A stretch of DNA of 64,000 nucleotides, from positions 1 through 64,000 of the forward strand of contig NZ_JAMZEG020000003.1 of assembly GCF_024435075.2 (NCBI RefSeq). Reading direction: 5' to 3'. Shown here piece by piece: positions 35,232-44,804 of this stretch. The stretch comes from Marinomonas maritima. GTDB lineage: Bacteria; Pseudomonadota; Gammaproteobacteria; Pseudomonadales; Marinomonadaceae. The position numbers were made by a program, and so were the translations under genes. The notes beneath the pieces are model-generated. The model was not told where the DNA came from. It was given only the letters and a program-made list of their open reading frames with translations, and searched no databases. Every line of letters starts with the position of its first letter. Position 1 is the first letter of the stretch.

Positions 35232-37622
35232 TTAATCATGAACAAATGCAGCGACGAACTTATCTGGCGGCAAGGGATGTCCAAAGTAATATCCTTGATA
35301 ACAAAAGCAGTTTATTTCACGTAACCGGTCGTAATGCGAAAGTGTTTCTACCCCTTCCGCAAGCACTTCGATATTAAGGGCTTTGGCCATCGCAATAACA
35401 GCATGAACAATCGCCTCATCGCTTTTATCTGTTAATAAATCACGCACGAAAGATTGATCGATTTTCAATCTGTCTATTGGTAATAATTTTAAATATTTAA
35501 GAGAAGAGTAACCAGTGCCAAAGTCATCAATTGAAAGGTAAACGCCTAAGCTTTTTATGGCATTCATTTTCTCTAAACTAGAAGCAAGATCGTTCAATAG
35601 CATATTTTCCGTAATCTCAAGATCAACACAACATGCAGGGACATCATGCTTTTGTAATTGCGCTTTTAACATAGGTAGAAAGCCCGCTTGTTGAAACTGA
35701 ATGGGGCTTACATTAATAGAAATACGCCAAGATACTTGCCACTTCCCCTCTTTCAACCAAACTGCTACTTGCGATAAGGCTTCATTCAAAACCCAATCAC
35801 CAATCTCGACAATGAGCCCAATTTCTTCTGCCACAGGAATAAATTCAGCGGGAGAAATAAAGCCTTTTTTATCATCCTTCCAACGGATTAGCGCCTCAGC
35901 ACCAATTAACTCGTTTTGATCGTTAATTTGCGGCTGATAATACAATTCAAATAACTTAAATTCTGTTGCATGATGAAGCGCTTTTTCCATCTCAAGACGC
36001 GCATCGGAAACGGCCTGCATTTCTTTTTTATACAAGGCAAAGGTATTACGTCCACACTCTTTTGCTCGATACAATGCAGTATCTGCTTGTTTTAAAATAA
36101 TTTCTTCAGAGCATTCAGAATCATCAAATATAGTGGCACCTAGACTCGCCGTTATATGCACCTCATGGTGACCTGCTTTTTTAACTTGTTGGCACGCAAA
36201 CATAATACTTTCAGCGAACCCGTTTATAACGAGTTCAACTTGCTTTTTATTGTCGCCTAAATTAGTTAATAAAAAAGCGAACTCATCGCCGCCCATCCGA
36301 GCAAAAACAACATTTTCCTCAATAAGAGCAGATAGTTGTGACGCCACACAACACAGCAGCTGATCACCTACATTATGACCAAGCGAATCATTAATCGTCT
36401 TGAACCTATCGAGGTCCATAAAAACAACGGCAGAAGAACTTGGAATTGGCTGCTTACGCTGTAGCGTTTCACGCAGTTTATCCGCTAAATATTGACGGTT
36501 GGGGAGGTTTGTGACTGAATCGTAATACGCCAAATAATGGATATGTGCTTCTGTTTCTTTGCGTTCAGAAACATCACGAATAAGCATCAAAACTTCTACT
36601 TTGTCTTGTATTTTGTACTTTGCTAACCGTATTTCGACAGGCAATTCAATATTTTGTATTTGATAAAGCGTTTCAACAGTACGAGGAGCGTCTATTTGAA
36701 GTGAATTCAAAGCTTCTGAAAATACGCCCCAAGATGAAGAGGCATGCAAGGTTTCCAAAGAAAGAGATTTAAGTGTCTCACTTTTCATTTTCAACATGAA
36801 TTCCGCTGCGGTATTAACCAGCGTTATTTTATTGTTTTCATCCAACAACAAAATACCATCTGCCGCATGCTCTATCATCGCTTTTGTATGACTATCACTG
36901 CGCTCCAAATCACTAAGCGCCGTATTTAATTTGTTCCAAAGTAAAGAGAAAGTGGAATGCAAATGTCCTAATTCATCCGATTTATGGCGTCGATAAAATG
37001 ATTTTGGTAAAGGTAGCTTTTCATTGTAGCCTACCGTCGACAAGGATTCCGTCAAACGCTTTAAAGGGTGTGTCACTAAAAAGTAGAAGACCAATGAAAT
37101 CAAAGAGGCCAATAAAACATCTTTGAACAGATTATAAATCAATATGGAAAGTTGCTCTTTAAATATTTTATCGAGCAAATAACGCTTCTCTGGCAAGACT
37201 AGCAAATACCCAGCTTGAAAAAGTGGCCTTTCTAAGCGCAATTCCCGCTTATAATTCTGCAAGTCAGGTAAAAAATAATCAGCCAATGAATGGGAAGCGG
37301 AAAAATGATGTTTTGCAGCAGTTGCTTGCACAAACAACACTCCAGCCTCGTCTCGAACTTCTACATGGGCAATAGAGGAACTCAGCAGCAAACTATCAAT
37401 CTGGTGTTGAGCAAAAGTAATGTCTAGCCGGAAAACAGCCTCAGACAGTGGTTTTTCGACAACAGCCAGCAATTCATCAAAGTCTTGATCTATCTGTTGC
37501 TTCTGATATCGAATACCATCAATAAATTGAATGCCGCTACTGACCAAACTTAAAACAATCGCGAGCGCTAAGGTTAAAACCGCTTGTTTTATAAATAGTG
37601 ATTTAGAAAGTACGACGCCCAT
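35232..37622 (-). CDS. membrane GGDEF/EAL protein with PAS domain
   Basis: Cyclic-di-GMP signalling protein of 796 residues. It has an N-terminal membrane segment (about 13-33), a periplasmic sensor region (about 34-160) and a second membrane segment (about 163-184). A HAMP-like linker (to about 240) leads to a PAS domain (about 245-355). The GGDEF domain has MGGDEF at residues 443-448. The EAL domain begins FELYYQPQIN near 558, with EAL at 576-578 and DDFGTGYSSLKYL further on. Both domains look intact, so synthesis, hydrolysis or both are possible. The sensed ligand is unknown. Confidence 0.93.
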   Translation of the reverse strand: MGVVLSKSLFIKQAVLTLALAIVLSLVSSGIQFIDGIRYQKQQIDQDFDELLAVVEKPLSEAVFRLDITFAQHQIDSLLLSSSIAHVEVRDEAGVLFVQATAAKHHFSASHSLADYFLPDLQNYKRELRLERPLFQAGYLLVLPEKRYLLDKIFKEQLSILIYNLFKDVLLASLISLVFYFLVTHPLKRLTESLSTVGYNEKLPLPKSFYRRHKSDELGHLHSTFSLLWNKLNTALSDLERSDSHTKAMIEHAADGILLLDENNKITLVNTAAEFMLKMKSETLKSLSLETLHASSSWGVFSEALNSLQIDAPRTVETLYQIQNIELPVEIRLAKYKIQDKVEVLMLIRDVSERKETEAHIHYLAYYDSVTNLPNRQYLADKLRETLQRKQPIPSSSAVVFMDLDRFKTINDSLGHNVGDQLLCCVASQLSALIEENVVFARMGGDEFAFLLTNLGDNKKQVELVINGFAESIMFACQQVKKAGHHEVHITASLGATIFDDSECSEEIILKQADTALYRAKECGRNTFALYKKEMQAVSDARLEMEKALHHATEFKLFELYYQPQINDQNELIGAEALIRWKDDKKGFISPAEFIPVAEEIGLIVEIGDWVLNEALSQVAVWLKEGKWQVSWRISINVSPIQFQQAGFLPMLKAQLQKHDVPACCVDLEITENMLLNDLASSLEKMNAIKSLGVYLSIDDFGTGYSSLKYLKLLPIDRLKIDQSFVRDLLTDKSDEAIVHAVIAMAKALNIEVLAEGVETLSHYDRLREINCFCYQGYYFGHPLPPDKFVAAFVHD

Positions 37623-37906
37623 TACTACTCACTTAAATTTTTCATGTCCTGCGAGGCACTCTACCTACCCCCCTATAATAGAAAACTAACTAGGATGATC
37701 GAAGTAAACATATAAATTATAAAGAAAAAATAAGTTATGTACCTTTGCCCAAGAAAACTAAGACTGACATTTTATCTATAATGAAGCAAGGATGCCATAA
37801 GTAAACTTTATACACTTAATGATATAAGTCATGGAACATAATACGATTAGAAATAAAAAGGGTCGACTCAGGTAACTAAGCATTATTCAAAGAACCTACG
37901 CGCAAT

Positions 37907-37934
37907 AAAAAACCAGTATGAATACTGGTTTTTT
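37907..37934. terminator. bidirectional hairpin after phoX
   Basis: AAAACCAGTA-TGAA-TACTGGTTTT with long A and T flanks. It lies in the 327-bp gap between phoX and the GGDEF/EAL gene. The rest of that gap is AT-rich and holds no gene I can support. Confidence 0.88.
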
Positions 37935-37949
37935 CATCGCTGAAAACGC

Positions 37950-39851
37950 TTAGCCTATTACTGCGCCATCTTTACGAGAAATCGCAACGACACTAGAGCG
38001 AGGAACAGACTGTCCGCCGTCAGGCCAATGAGAATTTCCTTTCTCGCCAGGGTGTTGAACACTAATAAACATAGTAGTTCGTTCAGCGTTCCAAGCAGAC
38101 CCTGTAATTTCACACTCCTTTGGCCCAACTAAGAAACGACGAATTTCACCGGTTTCTGGGTCGCCAACCAACATCTGATTATTACCTTGACCCTGAAACC
38201 CTTTGACATTTGAATAATTACCGTCTGTTTGAATCCACAATAATCCTTTAGAGTCGAATTTCAGACCATCTGGCGAGTTAAACATATTATCTTGGTTGAT
38301 GTTTTGAGAGCCCGCATTAGCATCGTCATAAACCGCTGGATTGCCCGCGAGTACAAACAAATTCCACTTAAACTCACTGCTGGTGTGGTCTTCGTTCATC
38401 GGAATCCAACGAACGATCTGACCAAAATTATTTTCCACTCGAGGATTAGGGCCACTTGGGGGAGTTGCATCACCACCCGCATTCGGTTTTACACCACGAT
38501 TTTTATTGTTCGTCAAAGCACAGAAGACTTCCGCTTTATTTGGGTTTGCTGCCACCCACTCAGGGCGATCCATCGTTGTCGCCCCCACTTTAGAGGCAGC
38601 CATTCGAGTATGAATCGAAATTTCAGCGTCTGTCATCCCTGTTGTTTTTGGTGTTAAAGCGAGCCATTCACCACGATTGTTATCGTGGAATTTGGCAACA
38701 AACAATGTCCCTTCTTCCAGTAAGTCGCGATTATTACCTCCCGCTAAATACTTATGCTTAGACACAAAACGATACAAAAATTCACCCCGTTCGTCATCGC
38801 CAAGATAGACCACAACATGGCCATTTGAAGCGATGGTCAATTCTGCATTTTCGTGTTTAAAACGACCCAGTGCTGTACGCTTTTTTGGACGAGAGGTTGG
38901 GTCTAACGGATCAATCTCAACCACATAACCAAAACGGTTTGGCTCATTGGGCTCTTTGATTAAATCAAAACGCGCATCACTCATCGCCCAATTGTAGCGC
39001 CCTTCTGTGCTAAGGCCGTAACGTTTAAACGCTTCAGGCATTTTGTAATTTTTATCATTGGCAGTGAAGTAGCCATTGAAGTTTTCTTCGCAAGTAAGAT
39101 ATGTACCCCATGGCGTTTGTCCATTACCACAGTTATTCCAAGTACCTTTGGCAACTAAGCCTTTAGGATCTTCTGACGTCTGCATCCATTTATGGCCTCG
39201 CGCTGGGCCGGTAATGTCCATTTCTGTGTCAGCGGTAATTCGGCGATTATATAGAGAGTCTTGAACAATTCCCCAGTTACCACCTCGTTGAGCCACTTCC
39301 ACAATAGAGACACCATGCGCCGCTTTGTTTTTACGAACGTCGTCTGCTGTTTCAGGCATACCATTAGCCCGATTCGCATGAAGCGTTTTTCCATCGGTGT
39401 ATTCGTTGTTAATGGCCATGATCTGCTTGCCATCTTTCGAGAAAAAAGCCATACCATCATTATGATCACCAAAAGCCAACTCTTGAGAAGCGCCTGTACC
39501 ACCTGTTGTAGTATCTAACGCTGGGGCATTACTGAACAATGGGTCACCCCAAGAAACAACCACTTCCCACTTATAGCCTTCAGGCACCGTTATAGTATCA
39601 AGACCATTTGCCTTGACCATCTTAAACGCAAGACGTGACTCGTCTGTACCAGCCGCCAATGCTTTTCCTGCTGATAATGCAGTAGAGCCCATCACAAATG
39701 CGCCTGCACCAACAGCCACGCCACTGCCCAAAAAACCACGGCGAGAAACCATTTTATTGGCCACTTCTTCGAACTCTACGACGCGTGGCGCAGGTCGCGA
39801 AATTTCATCTAATTCATCAAAACTCATATGATTCATTTGTTTAATTTTCAT
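37950..39851 (-). CDS. phoX: PhoX-type alkaline phosphatase
   Basis: Secreted calcium/iron-dependent phosphatase that releases phosphate from organic phosphate, common in marine bacteria. It has 633 residues. A Tat signal is visible: SRRGFLGSG with twin arginines at 37-38, then a hydrophobic stretch ending SAGKALA near residue 66. The DUF839 body includes GDHNDGMAFF, CEENFNGYF, WAMSDARFDLI and DGLKFDSKGLLWIQTDG. A Pho box and a -10 lie upstream, so it should be induced by phosphate starvation. A strong terminator follows. Confidence 0.95.
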   Translation of the reverse strand: MKIKQMNHMSFDELDEISRPAPRVVEFEEVANKMVSRRGFLGSGVAVGAGAFVMGSTALSAGKALAAGTDESRLAFKMVKANGLDTITVPEGYKWEVVVSWGDPLFSNAPALDTTTGGTGASQELAFGDHNDGMAFFSKDGKQIMAINNEYTDGKTLHANRANGMPETADDVRKNKAAHGVSIVEVAQRGGNWGIVQDSLYNRRITADTEMDITGPARGHKWMQTSEDPKGLVAKGTWNNCGNGQTPWGTYLTCEENFNGYFTANDKNYKMPEAFKRYGLSTEGRYNWAMSDARFDLIKEPNEPNRFGYVVEIDPLDPTSRPKKRTALGRFKHENAELTIASNGHVVVYLGDDERGEFLYRFVSKHKYLAGGNNRDLLEEGTLFVAKFHDNNRGEWLALTPKTTGMTDAEISIHTRMAASKVGATTMDRPEWVAANPNKAEVFCALTNNKNRGVKPNAGGDATPPSGPNPRVENNFGQIVRWIPMNEDHTSSEFKWNLFVLAGNPAVYDDANAGSQNINQDNMFNSPDGLKFDSKGLLWIQTDGNYSNVKGFQGQGNNQMLVGDPETGEIRRFLVGPKECEITGSAWNAERTTMFISVQHPGEKGNSHWPDGGQSVPRSSVVAISRKDGAVIG

Positions 39852-39956
39852 AATACTGCCCCTACTATTAAATATATTCTCCCCAATTGGCGACTAATCC
39901 AATTAAAGAAAGTGATCAAGAATGACCTTCCCCTGCAAAAGAAAGTTGATCATCAA

Positions 39957-39988
39957 TTTATAGGCAAAAGATTACATAGAAATGACAG
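39957..39988 (-). promoter_or_regulatory. Pho box and -10 of the phoX promoter
   Basis: Minus strand CTGTCATTTCTATGTAAT (39971-39988) fits the 18-bp Pho box; the second half-site has one change (TGTAAT). TATAAA follows after 8 bp at 39957-39962. The start codon is about 105 bases downstream. The rest of the 352-bp gap up to the chemoreceptor gene shows nothing else I can name. Confidence 0.65.
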
Positions 39989-40203
39989 AGGCTTAGCATT
40001 ATGGTTATATTGCTGAAAGGGTAAGCATTAAATGCGGAAAATTAGCAACACCAAACGCATATGAACGCAATTTTAGAAAAGGAAAATCATCAAACAGGCA
40101 TGTTTGCAGCGACTCTCAGAGTATGGTGACTAAAACAGGAGTAACATTTTTTAAATCTCCCTTAGATATTATAAAACTAAACATACCTATCGAGGACGGC
40201 TCA

Positions 40204-41841
40204 ATGATCAATACGCTTCGCAAAATCCCCATTAACCTACGCCTAACCAGCTTGGTTTTTTTCTTTTCTCTAGGACTATTACTGGTCATTTATTTAACTC
40301 TCACGGTCAATAAACAATCTCTTCTTGATGAAAAATATTCTCAAACGAAGCATGTTATTGAAACAGCAACAGGTGTCCTTAAACACTATTACAAACTTCA
40401 ACAATCTGGCGAGCTTACTAAGGCCGACGCCCAACGTCATGCAATGGAGACCATTAAAGACATTCGTTACGCAGAATCAGAGTATTTTTGGATTAATGAC
40501 TATAATGCCATCATGGTCATGCACTCGGTCAAACCGGCATTAGATGGAAAAGACCTTACCAATCTAGAAGACACAAATGGCAAAAAATTCTTTTCAGAGT
40601 TCGTGAAGGTCGTCAAAGCGAAAGAAGCGGGGTTCGTTGACTATTTGTGGCCAAAGCCTGGCAGCGAAAAACCAGTAGAGAAAATTTCCTATGTACAAGG
40701 TTTTAAGCCTTGGGGATGGATCATCGGTTCCGGAATTTATTTAGATGATGTGGATTCTCAATTCAAACAAGAAGCCATTAAACTAGGCACAGTCAGTGCT
40801 ATTATCATATTAATATCTCTGCTTATATCCTTTTTAATTGTACGTTCAATTCTCTTACCCATTGGTCAAATACAAACCGCCTTGCACAATATTTCAGCCG
40901 GCGATGGCGACTTAAAAACACGTCTACCAGAGTCAGGCAAAGATCAATTGACCGAAATTGCAATTTATTACAATACTTTTGTAGAACGCCTTTCAAAAAC
41001 CTTAACTAAAGCGGTATCCCTTAATAAAGAAGTTGAAAGCAAAAGCCAAGAATTAAAATCCGTTGCAGCAAAAACACAAACGATCACACAACAACGTGAA
41101 GGCATGTTTGCGGAAATGGCAGAAACCATCAAAGAAGTTGATACGTTTAAAAATGAAGTCATTGAAGGCACTCAGTCCACTCTTACCTCTGCACAAATAA
41201 CGGCAGAAAAAACACAAACGGGACAAGTCTCTATTAAACAAACGGTAGAATCTCTTGAAAAGCTCTCTGAGGATCTCGAAGCGGGTCTAAACACCGTTGT
41301 ACAACTAGCAGAACAGTCACAAACCATAGGCTCGGTACTAGACGTCATTAGTGCTATTGCTGAACAAACTAACTTATTAGCCCTCAACGCAGCGATAGAA
41401 GCGGCCAGAGCAGGTGAGCAAGGAAGAGGGTTTGCCGTTGTAGCAGACGAAGTACGCGGCTTGGCAAGTCGAACTCAAGCATCTACCGATGAAATTCAAA
41501 ACATGATCAGTAAGCTTCAAAGTGGAGCAAAAGAAGCCGAAGCTCGTATCACCGCTAGCCATCAGCAATCACAAAAAACCACGGAAGAGATCACTCTATC
41601 TACACAATACCTACAAGATATCTCCCTATCAGTAGATGAAATAAACAGAGCTAGTAATAAAGTTATTCAAAGTGTCACCATGCAAAGCGAAGCGGTGCAA
41701 CAGCTTAATAATTTAAATCAAAAGGTCTCAGAACTCTCCGCCCAAGCAGGCTTGCAGGTTCAACAAAACAGCGCGACCAGTGAATCTTTAGCAAAAACAG
41801 CCAAAGACACCCAAGAAATCATGTCTATTTTTAAACTGTAA
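40204..41841 (+). CDS. methyl-accepting chemotaxis protein with Cache sensor
   Basis: Chemoreceptor of 545 residues. A membrane segment at about 13-34 is followed by a periplasmic single-Cache domain (about 35-195; ESEYFWINDYNAIMVMH and GFKPWGWIIGSGIYLDDVD are typical). A second membrane segment (about 198-218), HAMP and the cytoplasmic signalling domain follow. The signalling tip reads AEQTNLLALNAAIEAARAGE then QGRGFAVVADEVRGLASRTQ. I chose the ATG at 40204, with GAGGACGG upstream, over an in-frame start at 40123. Such Cache domains bind small organic acids; the ligand here is unknown. Confidence 0.94.
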   Translation: MINTLRKIPINLRLTSLVFFFSLGLLLVIYLTLTVNKQSLLDEKYSQTKHVIETATGVLKHYYKLQQSGELTKADAQRHAMETIKDIRYAESEYFWINDYNAIMVMHSVKPALDGKDLTNLEDTNGKKFFSEFVKVVKAKEAGFVDYLWPKPGSEKPVEKISYVQGFKPWGWIIGSGIYLDDVDSQFKQEAIKLGTVSAIIILISLLISFLIVRSILLPIGQIQTALHNISAGDGDLKTRLPESGKDQLTEIAIYYNTFVERLSKTLTKAVSLNKEVESKSQELKSVAAKTQTITQQREGMFAEMAETIKEVDTFKNEVIEGTQSTLTSAQITAEKTQTGQVSIKQTVESLEKLSEDLEAGLNTVVQLAEQSQTIGSVLDVISAIAEQTNLLALNAAIEAARAGEQGRGFAVVADEVRGLASRTQASTDEIQNMISKLQSGAKEAEARITASHQQSQKTTEEITLSTQYLQDISLSVDEINRASNKVIQSVTMQSEAVQQLNNLNQKVSELSAQAGLQVQQNSATSESLAKTAKDTQEIMSIFKL

Positions 41842-41877
41842 TTTGCGTTTACATTGCATTTAGAAAGACTTAAAACA

Positions 41878-41914
41878 AAAAAACCGCTTGCTGATATTCA
41901 GTAAGCGGTTTTTA
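41878..41914. terminator. bidirectional terminator between chemoreceptor and ABC-F genes
   Basis: AACCGCTT-G-CTGA paired with TCAG-T-AAGCGGTT around TAT, with A and T tracts on the two sides. Confidence 0.9.
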
Positions 41915-41935
41915 AATACTTGCATCTAAATAAAA

Positions 41936-43522
41936 TTAGGCTTGATGAGCGAGATATTCATCGTAAGTACCTTGGAAATCAATAATTTGTTGATCTTTGA
42001 TTTCAATCACTCGATTTGCCAACGATGAGACAAACGCTCTATCGTGGCTGACGAAAATTAAGGTGCCATCAAAGTCGATCAAAGCATTGTTAAGAGCTTC
42101 AATTGCTTCCATATCCATGTGGTTGGTTGGCTCGTCCATGATAAGAACGTTTAAGTCCATCATCATTAACTTACCAAACAATAGACGGTTTTTCTCGCCA
42201 CCAGAGCAAACTCGGACTTTTTTATTAAAGTCATCGGCCGTAAATAATAAACGACCCAGCATAGCGCGAACTTTTAAGTCATCATGTTTTACCGTACGCC
42301 ATTTTGACATCCAATCAAACAAAGTCAGATCAGAATTAAAATCTTCAGTACTGTCCTGCGGGCAATAACCAATAACAGCATTTTCTGCCCATTTGATTTC
42401 GCCCTGTTTGGCCTCTAATTCGTTCATCAAGCAGCGAAGGAACGTCGTTTTACCTGCGCCATTCTCACCGATAATCGCCAGTCGCGCACCTGCATCAAGA
42501 ATGATACTGCCGTTGGTAAACAACAATTCGTCTTCATAGCCGTGACCCAATTCTTCAAGAATTAACGCCTGACGGTGGAGCTTTTTATCTTGTTTGAAAT
42601 TAAGTGATGGCGTCATACGGCTTGACTGTTTCACTTCTGACAATTCGATTTTATCTAATTTCTTCGCACGAGAGCTGGCTTGCTTCGCTTTCGATGCATT
42701 GGCAGAGAAGCGATTGACGAACGCTTGCAAATCGTCCATTTCAGCGCTTTTCTTTGCATTCTCTGTCAGCAATTGCTCTCGAATCAAAGATGAGGCTTCC
42801 ATAAAATATTCGTAGTTGCCTGGGTAAATACGCAACTCACCAAAATCGATGTCCGCCATGTGCGTACACACAGAGTTCAAAAAGTGACGGTCATGGGAAA
42901 TGATAATCATGGTGCATTTACGCTGATTCAATACACCAGCCAACCAGTTGATGGTATGGATATCCAAGTTGTTGGTTGGTTCGTCTAGCAGCAAAATATC
43001 TGGATTAGCAAACAAGGCTTGCGCAAGTAATACTCGAAGTTTCCAACCTGGCGCCACTTGGCTCATTAGACCAAAGTGATAATCTTCTTCAATTCCGGCC
43101 TCTAATAAAATGTCACCTGCGCGACTTTCTGCACTATAGCCATCCATTTCAGCGAATTCTGCTTCAAGCTCACCGGCGCGCATACCGTCTTCTTCACTCA
43201 TTTCTGGCTTGGAGTAAATCGCATCACGCTCTTGTTTAATTTTCCACAGCGCCACATCGCCCATAATCACGGCATCAACAACAGAGTATTCTTCGAAAGC
43301 GAACTGATCCTGACTCAAGGTACCGACTTTTTCACCCGGTGTAATAGAGACGTTTCCAGAAGTGGGTGTCAACGCCCCACTGAGAATTTTCATAAACGTA
43401 GACTTACCACAACCGTTGGCGCCAATAAGGCCATAACGATTACCGTTACCGAATTTCGCTGAGATGTTTTCAAACAGTGGCGTTGCGCCAAATTGCATGG
43501 TGATATTAGCCGTGGAAATCAA
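41936..43522 (-). CDS. ABC-F ATPase, YbiT type
   Basis: Soluble ABC-F translation factor of 528 residues, matching E. coli YbiT (530) closely in layout. Two nucleotide-binding domains carry Walker A GANGCGKST near residue 34 and GENGAGKTT near 355. The first signature is degenerate (MSQVAPGWKLRVLLAQALF), as in YbiT, and the second is CSGGEKNRLLFGKLM. Walker B LLLDEPTNNLD and LIMDEPTNHMD are intact. A basic linker sits between the domains. The start is a TTG with AGGA eight bases upstream. Ribosome association is by family; there is no membrane partner. Confidence 0.94.
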   Translation of the reverse strand: MISTANITMQFGATPLFENISAKFGNGNRYGLIGANGCGKSTFMKILSGALTPTSGNVSITPGEKVGTLSQDQFAFEEYSVVDAVIMGDVALWKIKQERDAIYSKPEMSEEDGMRAGELEAEFAEMDGYSAESRAGDILLEAGIEEDYHFGLMSQVAPGWKLRVLLAQALFANPDILLLDEPTNNLDIHTINWLAGVLNQRKCTMIIISHDRHFLNSVCTHMADIDFGELRIYPGNYEYFMEASSLIREQLLTENAKKSAEMDDLQAFVNRFSANASKAKQASSRAKKLDKIELSEVKQSSRMTPSLNFKQDKKLHRQALILEELGHGYEDELLFTNGSIILDAGARLAIIGENGAGKTTFLRCLMNELEAKQGEIKWAENAVIGYCPQDSTEDFNSDLTLFDWMSKWRTVKHDDLKVRAMLGRLLFTADDFNKKVRVCSGGEKNRLLFGKLMMMDLNVLIMDEPTNHMDMEAIEALNNALIDFDGTLIFVSHDRAFVSSLANRVIEIKDQQIIDFQGTYDEYLAHQA

Positions 43523-43686
43523 AAGAAAGTCCTGAAAAAAAAGAATAGAAAGCCGTTTACACTTGTTGCCTGATCAGCGTACAAAATATAAACACAAAGG
43601 GGGGCGAATATAGTGGCTTACTGCACTAAAGTCGAGGACTAAGCGATGTTTTTTGAATAAACAACTATATTAGAGAAGAACACGCC

Positions 43687-44094
43687 TTAATAGCGCGGGA
43701 TAGTTTCCTTCACCGGTTGCTGATCCGTGTCTTCTTCAATAGGCATTGTTGGATCTTGAACAGGCATTGTTGGAGGCCGATCGACAGAGACATTCTCCTC
43801 TTTCATCGGCGTTTTTGGAGGCTCTGTAGCCATGTAAGCCATGACTTGACTCGATAAAAAACTCAACACATCTCGGCTGGCACCATTTAATAGGCTCTTC
43901 CGAATTTTCTTTGTAATATCCAGTTGCGTGCTCGCGCCTAAAACAAAGCTTGCAATCAACCCTGCTGGACTGGTCGCTTTATTTAGAACGTCATCTATAG
44001 CATTTTCACGAGATAGTTTGGCACGGTTTTCCAGTCGCTGTGTGCGTTCGTACAAGTGTTTTCGTTGTCTATGCATACGCTTAAGACCAAACAT
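43687..44094 (-). CDS. small protein of the YqjD/YqjE-type operon
   Basis: Protein of 135 residues beginning MFGLKRMHRQRKHLYERTQR, very basic, followed by a weakly hydrophobic middle (TSPAGLIASFVLGASTQLDI) and a Pro-rich tail with repeated MP-x-QDPTMP-like elements. It starts 3 bp after the YqjE-like gene ends, so it is the third gene of the operon. Position corresponds to yqjK in E. coli, but I do not see convincing similarity. Function unknown. Confidence 0.75.
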   Translation of the reverse strand: MFGLKRMHRQRKHLYERTQRLENRAKLSRENAIDDVLNKATSPAGLIASFVLGASTQLDITKKIRKSLLNGASRDVLSFLSSQVMAYMATEPPKTPMKEENVSVDRPPTMPVQDPTMPIEEDTDQQPVKETIPRY

Positions 44095-44097
44095 TAC

Positions 44098-44493
44098 TTA
44101 TTCCTCTTCCGTTGGAATAATGGCGTCCAACGTGTGGGTGAAATTCATGTTTTTCAATGTAATTCCAACCAAATAGAGCAAGACGGCCGCACTGGCAAAA
44201 GTCACCAAAGTGGCACTCAATAAAATACCCATCAGTGAAAAGCCATAGCTCCAAGCAATGGCAGCCGCTGTGGCAATAAGCAACAACCACGTAGTGAGTA
44301 ACAAGAAAATAACACCGCACATTAAGGCAAGGAGCTGGGCGCTCGAAGTCACCCACATTTTAGCTTCTAGTGCTCCTAACCCTAATACGCTCTTCAACCA
44401 ACTTTTGTGTGAGAGGATAACCTCATCAAAAGCCGACGTCTCATCGGATGAGTCGGTCTTCGGTTGCGAGTCTGAATGCGGTGGTGTTTCCAT
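44098..44493 (-). CDS. YqjE-like phage-holin-superfamily membrane protein
   Basis: Protein of 131 residues with an acidic, Ser-rich N-terminus, then two hydrophobic segments (AQLLALMCGVIFLLLTTWLL and MGILLSATLVTFASAAVLLY) and an acidic tail ending in Glu residues. This is the layout of YqjE (DUF1469, holin superfamily III), which accompanies YqjD in enterobacteria. It begins 5 bp after the DUF883 gene ends, so it is in one operon with it. The role is uncharacterised beyond membrane localisation. Confidence 0.82.
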   Translation of the reverse strand: METPPHSDSQPKTDSSDETSAFDEVILSHKSWLKSVLGLGALEAKMWVTSSAQLLALMCGVIFLLLTTWLLLIATAAAIAWSYGFSLMGILLSATLVTFASAAVLLYLVGITLKNMNFTHTLDAIIPTEEE

Positions 44494-44498
44494 GAAGT

Positions 44499-44804
44499 TT
44501 ATTTACGCTTGCACAAGAAACTGGCCGCTAATGCACCCGCTAAAAAGGCGATACCGATGGTTTTGACGGGGTGTTCTTTAGCATATTCACCCACAGCAGA
44601 AGATACTTTTTCTGATTGGCTTTTCGCTGTTTCCGCGATTTTATGGGCTTGCTCGCTAATTTGATGAGCCACTTCCTCGATACGCTCTTGGCTTTTTTCT
44701 TTCATTTCAGCCGCGCTGTCTACCCCTTTATGGGCAACTTCAGCTGCACTATCTACTTTTTCATGAGCTTTTGATTGGGTCGTGTTTTTGATTCCGGTAG
44801 CCAT
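44499..44804 (-). CDS. DUF883 family protein (YqjD/ElaB-like)
   Basis: Protein of 101 residues. The N-terminal two-thirds are amphipathic helices rich in Ala, Glu and Lys (HKGVDSAAEMKEKSQERIEE), like a coiled coil. The C-terminus has the diagnostic EYAKEHPVKTIGIAFLAGAL with a single membrane span and ends CKRK. YqjD and ElaB are inner-membrane proteins that bind ribosomes in stationary phase. AAGGAG lies eight bases before the ATG. It is the first gene of a three-gene operon. Confidence 0.88.
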   Translation of the reverse strand: MATGIKNTTQSKAHEKVDSAAEVAHKGVDSAAEMKEKSQERIEEVAHQISEQAHKIAETAKSQSEKVSSAVGEYAKEHPVKTIGIAFLAGALAASFLCKRK

